NCBI GenBank assembly: GCA_017466525.1
Contig: JAFTTY010000010.1
Coordinates: 1-57,897 of the forward strand
Length of the DNA stretch: 57,897 nt
Source: Alphaproteobacteria bacterium
Lineage (GTDB): Bacteria; Pseudomonadota; Alphaproteobacteria; Rs-D84
Direction of reading: 5' to 3'
Below, in pieces: positions 51,846 to 57,897 of the stretch. Position 1 is the first letter of the stretch. Each line of letters opens with the position of its first letter. A model generated the notes under the pieces. The model did no database searches. It had not been told where the DNA came from and saw only the letters and a program-made list of their open reading frames with translations. Position numbers and translations under genes: made by a program.

Positions 51846-53615
51846 TTGCCACGTTGTACAGAAAAGACCCCCGAAAAAACACCGGAAAAGCCGTCATTTC
51901 GTCGGCGTATCTTGGTGTGGTTATTCAATATTTTTTTGATGTGCGGGATTGCTGTTTGTGGATATGTTGCGGTTATATATTTATCGATGCCGTCACTGGA
52001 TGCGATTTTGCATGAAACGCGCCCTGCAACAATTGTGTTCTTGGATAATGATGGTAACGAATTACGCAGTGCCAATCGTATTATGGGTACACCCGTGTCT
52101 GTTGAAACATTGCCCCCACATGTATGGCAGGCGATTGTTGCCATCGAAGACAAGCGCTTTTTTGAACATGGCCCGATTGATATACGTGGCATAACGCGTG
52201 CAGTAATATCTAATCTGCGTCACGGTCGTATAACATCTGGTGGGTCTACGATAACGCAACAAACGGCCAAGAATATATTTTTGTCGCGTGAAAAAAAGAT
52301 TTCGCGCAAGGTTCAAGAGCTAATAATTTCATACTGGTTGGAAAATCGTTACGATAAAAATCAGATACTTGATTTGTATATGAATCGCGTATCGTTGGTT
52401 GGTGGAATGCGTGGCATTGATGCCGCGGCGCGTACAATGTTTGGCGTACCTGCGACAAAACTATCTATTGCCCAGTCTGCCCAGATTGCCGCAATGTTAA
52501 AGGCCCCCACAACATACAGTCCGCTTCGCAATCCTGAAAAGAATATAGTGCGTGCCCGCACCGTTTTAACAGAAATGGTTCGTCAGGGATATATTACTTT
52601 GAATCAGGCGCGTGCCGCCGCGCAGTCTTTATCGCCTGCGGTTGGGATGGCGGACACAAACTTGTATCGTTATTGGACTGATTTTGTAATGGACGAATTA
52701 AAATCACGAATTGGCGCATTTGAAACAGATATGTATGTGCATACAACGCTTGATACCAGATTACAGGATTCCATTGCCGCAGTTTTACCAAATAAAATTG
52801 GCGAATATCAATCTGCGGTTATCGCGATGAATCCTGATGGTGCGTTGCGTGCCATGTCAGGTGGTGCAGATTATCAGCGCAGCCAGTTTAACCGTGCCAC
52901 ATCACTGCGTCAACCGGGCAGTGCGTTTAAACCTGTTGTATATTTGGTTGCACTTGAAAATGGCATGACCCCAGATAGTATTGTAAATGACGCACCATTT
53001 GCGATTGGTGATTATAATCCAAAAAATTACAACGGGCGTTATTATGGTGAAATAACGTTGGCGACTGCGTTTGCAAAAAGTGTAAATTCTGTGCCATTAA
53101 AATTAACAGAAACATTTGGTATCGATTCTGTATTGGATATGGCGGGACGTTTGGGGGTCGGAACCAAATTGCGTCGTGAATATTCGACTGTTTTGGGGGC
53201 GTCTGAAATGACTTTGTTGGATTTAACAAACATTTATGCTGTTATTTGGAATGATGGCAAATCTGTGCGTCCGTATTCGATTACAAAAATTACAGACATG
53301 GCTGGGAACGTATTGTATGAACGTAATCCGTCTGAACCAATTGATGTTCTGCATCCCCAGACGGTTGAATATATGCACGCGTTGTTATCAGATGTTGTTG
53401 CCCCGGGTGGCACGGGTGGGCGCGCCCGCACAGATGGCGTCTTGGGCGGCAAGACCGGCACCAGCAATGAAAACCGCGACGCATGGTTTGTTGGCGCAAC
53501 AGAAGATATGGTAATTGGCGTTTGGTTGGGTAACGACGATTTTACACCAATGGATTCAAAAATCACTGGTGGCACAATTCCGGCAGAAATATTTCGCGAA
53601 ATAATAACACAATAA
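51846..53615 (+). CDS. class A penicillin-binding protein (peptidoglycan glycosyltransferase/transpeptidase)
   Basis: Bifunctional peptidoglycan synthase, 589 residues, PBP1-type. It starts at TTG 51846 eight bases after AAAGGAG. A membrane anchor spans about 21-48. The GT51 domain has catalytic Glu101 in EDKRFFEHGP and the GGSTITQQTAKN motif at 132-143. The transpeptidase domain has SxxK at Ser359-Lys362 (GSAFKP), SxN at 412-414, and KTGT in the last hundred residues. It is shorter than E. coli PBP1a (850), with minimal linkers. It works in the periplasm on lipid II, whose carrier is made by the uppS product. The ABC exporter follows after 26 bases. Confidence 0.94.
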   Translation: MPRCTEKTPEKTPEKPSFRRRILVWLFNIFLMCGIAVCGYVAVIYLSMPSLDAILHETRPATIVFLDNDGNELRSANRIMGTPVSVETLPPHVWQAIVAIEDKRFFEHGPIDIRGITRAVISNLRHGRITSGGSTITQQTAKNIFLSREKKISRKVQELIISYWLENRYDKNQILDLYMNRVSLVGGMRGIDAAARTMFGVPATKLSIAQSAQIAAMLKAPTTYSPLRNPEKNIVRARTVLTEMVRQGYITLNQARAAAQSLSPAVGMADTNLYRYWTDFVMDELKSRIGAFETDMYVHTTLDTRLQDSIAAVLPNKIGEYQSAVIAMNPDGALRAMSGGADYQRSQFNRATSLRQPGSAFKPVVYLVALENGMTPDSIVNDAPFAIGDYNPKNYNGRYYGEITLATAFAKSVNSVPLKLTETFGIDSVLDMAGRLGVGTKLRREYSTVLGASEMTLLDLTNIYAVIWNDGKSVRPYSITKITDMAGNVLYERNPSEPIDVLHPQTVEYMHALLSDVVAPGGTGGRARTDGVLGGKTGTSNENRDAWFVGATEDMVIGVWLGNDDFTPMDSKITGGTIPAEIFREIITQ

Positions 53616-53641
53616 AATCAGATTGCAAAAAAGGATAACGT

Positions 53642-55438
53642 ATGTTGCGCAAAAAATCCAAGGAAATGCGAGAAGGACAGAATTCGGCACTACCTAAATC
53701 ACTGTGGCGGTTTTATTTTAAGTACGCGGTACCTGGTTCATGGGCTGCGCTGATTACATGGGCGGTATTTTATTTTATCGTATCCATGGAGGGCGTATTG
53801 TTCCCGAACTTTCAACGTTGGTTTGTTGCCTTGTTTGAAAATCCAGTTCCAGCGGGCATGACACTGATGCAACACGCAATTCCAACCATTGTTTTGATAG
53901 TCGTTTTGTTGTTGTTAATTGATGTCAGCGCATTATTGCGCAGCACCTTTGCAGGGCGTTGGATTCCCAAGGTCAAGAATCGTTCGTCGGTCGTTTTGAA
54001 TGACTATGTGCATTCTCAATCTATGTCATTCTGGACGGGGCGCATGTCTGGCAAGGTTCATACACAAATAATGTACGTCGCCGATGGTTTTCGTGCCGTC
54101 GAAGAATTTTGGCGTATATTCTGTTTGCTGTCGGTAATTATTATAAACGTCGGTTTAATATTATCGATTAACAAATATGTCGCCGTGTTGTTTGGTATCG
54201 TGTTTGTTTTTCGCGCGGCGTACAGTTGGATTATGGTAAAGCCCATGAATCGTGCTGCCAAGGAATCCAGTGGCGCATCCAGTGAATTGTCTGGTCGGAA
54301 TGTTGATAGTCTATCAAACTTTTCTGTGGTGAAATTATTTGCTGGCGCCCGTCGTGAACGCGAATACTTGGAACCTGTGCGTAAAAAGAATATTGCGGCA
54401 TGGATTCATTCATTTTTTGTTCAGCGTGTATTCTGGGGCGTGCCAATGATTGTTTGGGACATCAGTTATGGTGCGACATTACTGTTGTGCGTATGGCTAT
54501 ACATGAATGGTAAAATTACTGTTGCGGAAATCGTGTTTACAAACTCTGTATTCTTTTCGACCATGGGTACAATTGGTGCAATTGTAAACCAAATCCCGGC
54601 AATAACAGATCGTATCGGCGCTGCGTCCAAGGCATATAACGAATTGGTTGTTCCGGTCGATGTTGTTGATGCGCCAAATGCGCCATCACTGGTTGTGTCG
54701 CGTGGCAAGATTGAATTTCGCAATGTATCATTTCGTTATAAACGCAAATGGGTTCTGCGCAATTTGAATTTAACAATTAATCCAGGCGAACGTGTGGGAC
54801 TGGTTGGTCCGTCTGGCGCGGGAAAAACGACGTTGGTAAATCTGTTGATGCGTTTTTATGAACCGACCCAGGGTGAAATCTTGATTGACGGCCAGAACAT
54901 TCGTGACGTTACCCAGGATTCACTGCGCGAATCAATCGCATTTATCCCCCAGGAACCAACAATGTTTAATCGCACCCTGCGTGAAAATATTGCGTACGGC
55001 AAACCAGATGCAACAACGCGCGAAATTCACCATGCCTCGAAACAGGCAGAGGCGCACGAATTCATCATGGGCACAGACAAGAAATACGATTCTATGGTTG
55101 GTGATCGTGGAATTAAATTGTCGGGCGGCCAGCGTCAACGTATCGCAATCGCGCGTGCGTTCTTAAAAGATGCCCCAATCCTGGTTTTGGACGAGGCGAC
55201 ATCTGCCCTGGATTCTGAAACTGAGGTTTGTATCCAGCGTTCATTTGACGAATTGGCGTCTGGGCGCACCACTTTGGCGATTGCACACCGTTTATCAACA
55301 TTGCGCAATATGGACAAGATTGTTGTTCTAAAAGAAGGTCATGTGATAGAGCAGGGCTCTCACACCCAATTACTGCGTCGTGGTGGTGAATATGCCCGCC
55401 TGTGGAAGATGCAATCTGGTGGTTTTATCAAAGAATAA
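53642..55438 (+). CDS. MsbA-like ABC exporter (fused permease/ATPase)
   Basis: A 598-residue half-exporter. Six membrane helices lie in residues about 25-330, then a nucleotide-binding domain. Walker A is GPSGAGKTT (about 394), the Q-loop FIPQEPTMF, the signature LSGGQRQRIAIARA and Walker B ILVLDEATSALD. It pumps lipids or drugs across the inner membrane as a homodimer or with another half. The position after a PBP gene would suit a lipid or glycan exporter, but the substrate is not evident. A terminator follows. Confidence 0.93.
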   Translation: MLRKKSKEMREGQNSALPKSLWRFYFKYAVPGSWAALITWAVFYFIVSMEGVLFPNFQRWFVALFENPVPAGMTLMQHAIPTIVLIVVLLLLIDVSALLRSTFAGRWIPKVKNRSSVVLNDYVHSQSMSFWTGRMSGKVHTQIMYVADGFRAVEEFWRIFCLLSVIIINVGLILSINKYVAVLFGIVFVFRAAYSWIMVKPMNRAAKESSGASSELSGRNVDSLSNFSVVKLFAGARREREYLEPVRKKNIAAWIHSFFVQRVFWGVPMIVWDISYGATLLLCVWLYMNGKITVAEIVFTNSVFFSTMGTIGAIVNQIPAITDRIGAASKAYNELVVPVDVVDAPNAPSLVVSRGKIEFRNVSFRYKRKWVLRNLNLTINPGERVGLVGPSGAGKTTLVNLLMRFYEPTQGEILIDGQNIRDVTQDSLRESIAFIPQEPTMFNRTLRENIAYGKPDATTREIHHASKQAEAHEFIMGTDKKYDSMVGDRGIKLSGGQRQRIAIARAFLKDAPILVLDEATSALDSETEVCIQRSFDELASGRTTLAIAHRLSTLRNMDKIVVLKEGHVIEQGSHTQLLRRGGEYARLWKMQSGGFIKE

Positions 55439-55440
55439 GA

Positions 55441-55468
55441 AACGCCCCGTTTGGGGCGTTTTTTTTTA
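55441..55468. terminator. bidirectional terminator between the ABC exporter and ackA copy 2
   Basis: Stem AACGCCCC / GGGGCGTT, loop GTTT, then seven T. Confidence 0.85.
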
Positions 55469-56722
55469 GCGTTGTTTTTGTTTGCCGGCAAATGAATAAT
55501 TCATTTTCAAATGATCTGGATTGTATGTCCCATTCATGATTGCCAATGTATCTTCGACAATAACCAGCTCTTCATTTGTTGGAATCATAAAGATTTTAAC
55601 TGGGCTGTCTGGTGTGCTTAATACCGTTTCGCCTGCACCCTTGCGCGCCAACAGTCCATCGTTCTTTTTGTAATCCATTTTGATTCCCATTGGTTCCATT
55701 CCGCGGCAGAATTTATCACGCAACAGGTCATCATTTTCACCAACGCCTGCGGTAAATACCAACGCGTCTACATTGCCCAATGTCGCCATATATGAACCAA
55801 TGTATTTTTTTACATTGTGCGCTTCCATATCCATTGCCAGACGACATGCGTCATTATTTTGACGGTTTTCTTCGATATCACGACGGTCGGCATAGCAACC
55901 TGTGATACCCAGCAGGCCAGAATCTTTATTCAAATGTTTTTGCATTTGGTCTGGTGTTAATCCCAAACGTTGCATTACATACAGAACGACACCCGGATCA
56001 ACATCGCCTGGGCGTGTTCCCATCGTCAAACCTGCGGTTGGTGTCATGCCCATTGATGTGTCTACGGATTTGCCGTTACGGATTGCCGTGATTGATGCGC
56101 CCGAACCGATGTGTGCAGTAATTAAATTGCATTCGTCTGCTGGCTTGTTCAGCATGTCTGCTGCACGTTTTGACACGTACAGATGGCTGGTTCCGTGGAA
56201 CCCATATTTGCGCACGCCCATATCTTTGTACCATACCTGGGGCAGGGCATATCTATACGCATAATCAGGCATTGTCTGATGAAATGCGGTATCAAACACT
56301 GCGACTTGTTTTGCGTTTGGCAGCAATTGTTGTGCTGTCACGATGCCAGACACGCCACTTGGGTTGTGTAATGGCGCCAACGGTGCCAGTTCATTTAATG
56401 TTTTTATAACGTATGGATTGATTTCAACAGATGATGCGAATTTGTCACCACCCATAACAACACGATGTCCAACGCCGCCAATGTCTGATTTTGCGATAGA
56501 TGCATCGCCCAGCATATTCATTACGGCCTTTAACGCATCGTTATGATTTTTCATTGGGTATTTGATTGTTTGTTTTGTGCCGTTTGATAATTTCAAAGAA
56601 ACAAAAGAATCAGGTAAACCAATTTTTTCCACGTTTCCGCCCAAGATAGATTGTTTTGTATTTGCGTCAAAAACTTGATATTTCAATGACGACGAACCAC
56701 AGTTTAATGCCAGTATGTACAT
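55466..56722 (-). CDS. ackA: acetate kinase (copy 2)
   Basis: A second acetate kinase, 418 residues, very like copy 1 at 25074-26315. The same N-terminal LNCGSSSLKY, GVGHRVVMGG, VFDTAFHQTMP, GFHGTSH and FTAGVGEND motifs are intact, so it should be active. The differences cluster in residues 40-80 and at the C-terminus, which ends in a Lys/Gln/Arg tail. No pta is adjacent. The gene faces the ABC exporter and lies upstream of a terminator. Copies this close in sequence but 29 kb apart point to a duplication within the lineage. Confidence 0.95.
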   Translation of the reverse strand: MYILALNCGSSSLKYQVFDANTKQSILGGNVEKIGLPDSFVSLKLSNGTKQTIKYPMKNHNDALKAVMNMLGDASIAKSDIGGVGHRVVMGGDKFASSVEINPYVIKTLNELAPLAPLHNPSGVSGIVTAQQLLPNAKQVAVFDTAFHQTMPDYAYRYALPQVWYKDMGVRKYGFHGTSHLYVSKRAADMLNKPADECNLITAHIGSGASITAIRNGKSVDTSMGMTPTAGLTMGTRPGDVDPGVVLYVMQRLGLTPDQMQKHLNKDSGLLGITGCYADRRDIEENRQNNDACRLAMDMEAHNVKKYIGSYMATLGNVDALVFTAGVGENDDLLRDKFCRGMEPMGIKMDYKKNDGLLARKGAGETVLSTPDSPVKIFMIPTNEELVIVEDTLAIMNGTYNPDHLKMNYSFAGKQKQR

Positions 56723-56809
56723 ATTCTGCCCTTTTTTGCTTTCTTGTTTTGTTCGTTTCTTTCTCTCGCCGTGATGACGATAGCAAAAGGGGGAATTTAT
56801 TGCAATGCT

Positions 56810-56842
56810 AAAAAAAAATAAAAAGCCGTCAAAATCGACGGC
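56810..56842 (-). terminator. terminator of the 56849 outer-membrane protein gene
   Basis: Stem GCCGTC / GACGGC (56825-56830 and 56837-56842); on the minus strand it is followed by a run of T broken by a single A. Confidence 0.75.
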
Positions 56843-56848
56843 CTTTAT

Positions 56849-57826
56849 TTAGAATTCGAACCTGATTCCAATCATCAAATTCGCATAGAACATGTTCTCT
56901 GCGCTAAACCATTCGCGTGTTCGTGTTTCTGCCTCGTTCGTCAGTTCCCACTTTACCTTTGGCAAATATACCAAGCGTGCACTAAAATCAAAAAACATCG
57001 TTTCTGTAATTCCATACGATATACCCGCAGACAACAGTCCTGCAACATTTGTTGTATTCTGCTTTGAACGATAGAATTGTACCACCCCATAATCGTCCAG
57101 TTCGCCGTACTGCTGTAATTCTACCTGGGCAGACAGGTCGCCATATGGGTCTGATAAAACCAACGTTGTTTCAGAATCTGCATAACCAATACCAAAACCA
57201 ACATACGGAATTATTTGGTTGATTGGTTTTTTGATGCCGTCAAAGAAATCATAGAACGCCATTGCACTGACGATATCTGTTTTTATTTTTGAATTAACCG
57301 TCGCGCTTTGCGCATAAATCGTCATGTCACCCAATGCGCCACCTGTTAAATTCAGATCACCTTCATACATTGGGGATGCGTTATATTCGCTTTTTGAAAT
57401 ATGGTCATAACCAACCTCTATTCGCCATTGTGGCTTATTCGGTATTGTCCAACCGATACTGGCACCGGCCGCAAATGCGAAACTTTCAAAGTCTTTATTA
57501 ACAGGCAGTTCATTCAGATAACCATAACCAGCATACACAAAATCATCACAATCGCCCTGTTCAATGCATGAATAATAATATGTCTCAGAAACAATTGTGC
57601 TGCCATCTGGACTGGCATAGTAATTATTTGCGATGGCACCGGCTTCATTTTTTATAGACGCCATACCAAACGACATGCCCCCACGCGCAGATATAACAAA
57701 ACGCGAACCGTCATCTTCGTACCAGCCATCACCAACGTATGTCCCCGGATATTGCCAATTTGCCATTGCTGGCGCAGTTGCCAGACACGATAAAATCGAT
57801 AAAACGTAAAAACTTCTTTTTCTCAT
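56849..57826 (-). CDS. outer-membrane beta-barrel protein (surface-antigen type)
   Basis: A 325-residue exported protein from ATG 57826. Signal peptide MRKRSFYVLSILSCLATAPAMA-N, then a barrel with alternating strands (FVISARGGMSFGMA, FAAGASIGWTI, PYVGFGIGYADSET, LLSAGISYGI, MIGIRFEF), ending in the Phe that BamA-dependent proteins normally carry. Two Cys in the first long loop (YSCIEQGDCDD) could form a disulphide. It resembles OmpA-like or P44/Msp-type surface antigens. There is no ribosome site; TATAAT lies seven bases before the ATG. Confidence 0.85.
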   Translation of the reverse strand: MRKRSFYVLSILSCLATAPAMANWQYPGTYVGDGWYEDDGSRFVISARGGMSFGMASIKNEAGAIANNYYASPDGSTIVSETYYYSCIEQGDCDDFVYAGYGYLNELPVNKDFESFAFAAGASIGWTIPNKPQWRIEVGYDHISKSEYNASPMYEGDLNLTGGALGDMTIYAQSATVNSKIKTDIVSAMAFYDFFDGIKKPINQIIPYVGFGIGYADSETTLVLSDPYGDLSAQVELQQYGELDDYGVVQFYRSKQNTTNVAGLLSAGISYGITETMFFDFSARLVYLPKVKWELTNEAETRTREWFSAENMFYANLMIGIRFEF

Positions 57827-57833
57827 GCTTGAT

Positions 57834-57862
57834 ATTATATCATAAATAATCATGATATGAAA
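57834..57862 (-). promoter_or_regulatory. promoter of the 56849 outer-membrane protein gene (leaderless)
   Basis: Minus strand TTTCAT (57857-57862), 17-base spacer, perfect TATAAT (57834-57839), seven bases before ATG 57826. Confidence 0.6.
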
Positions 57863-57867
57863 AGGAA

Positions 57868-57894
57868 AAATCCCACCAGATGGTGGGATTTTCT
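57868..57894. terminator. hairpin at the window end
   Basis: Stem AAATCCCACC / GGTGGGATTT with a short loop and T on both sides. It probably ends a minus-strand gene lying beyond the window. Confidence 0.6.
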
Positions 57895-57897
57895 TAT

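Overview
The window looks like a chromosomal segment of an uncultured, probably anaerobic or microaerophilic, host-associated Alphaproteobacterium. This is an inference. It rests on the Gram-negative envelope genes (frr-uppS-cdsA-rseP-bamA block, outer-membrane barrels, MsbA-type exporter), a divided class III anaerobic ribonucleotide reductase with its radical-SAM activase, two acetate kinases, and AT-rich, tightly packed genes. There is no prophage, transposase, integrase or CRISPR array.

Layout. 0-1.5 kb: tRNA-His, tRNA-Ala and an unrecognised coiled-coil protein. 1.6-9.7 kb: frr, uppS, cdsA, rseP, bamA, then a promoter-led group holding a small lipoprotein, two VirB8-like membrane proteins, an exported protein and yraN. 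9.7-13 kb: a small lipoprotein, and the nrdD / detached glycyl-radical subunit / nrdG operon behind two NrdR-type boxes. 13-26 kb: acyl-CoA ligase, recG, a BepA-like M48 protease, parC, RNase E/G, an MprF-like flippase-domain protein and ackA. 26-36 kb: an accessory stretch with two Mtd-N-like tail-fibre-type proteins, an 806-residue coiled-coil protein, an MFS transporter, tRNA-Lys with a duplicated 3' end, a mosaic lysozyme and a convergent lipoprotein. 36-43 kb: a surface-polysaccharide operon on the minus strand (glycosyltransferases, DegT aminotransferase, WbqC, hexapeptide acyltransferase, dedicated KAS III and ACP). 43-58 kb: fabI, a DUF378 protein, ligA, lysS with a possible attenuator, a RelA/SpoT-like protein, a cold-shock protein, a class A penicillin-binding protein, an MsbA-like ABC exporter, a second ackA and two outer-membrane barrel proteins.

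How it works together. Most genes serve envelope building (lipid carrier, phospholipid, BAM, peptidoglycan, polysaccharide export) and core DNA/RNA functions. Anaerobic dNTP synthesis and acetate/ATP metabolism point to fermentative growth.

The strongest unusual signal is the class III reductase. Its large chain stops just after the zinc knuckle, and the glycyl-radical segment is a separate 60-residue protein with its own strong ribosome binding site. Other points of interest are matched promoter-plus-double-hairpin leaders on two phage-like genes, several genes whose -10 box sits 6-7 bases before the start codon (leaderless mRNAs), and the tRNA-Lys direct repeat. Promoters and terminators were read by eye from consensus hexamers and hairpins and are predictions.
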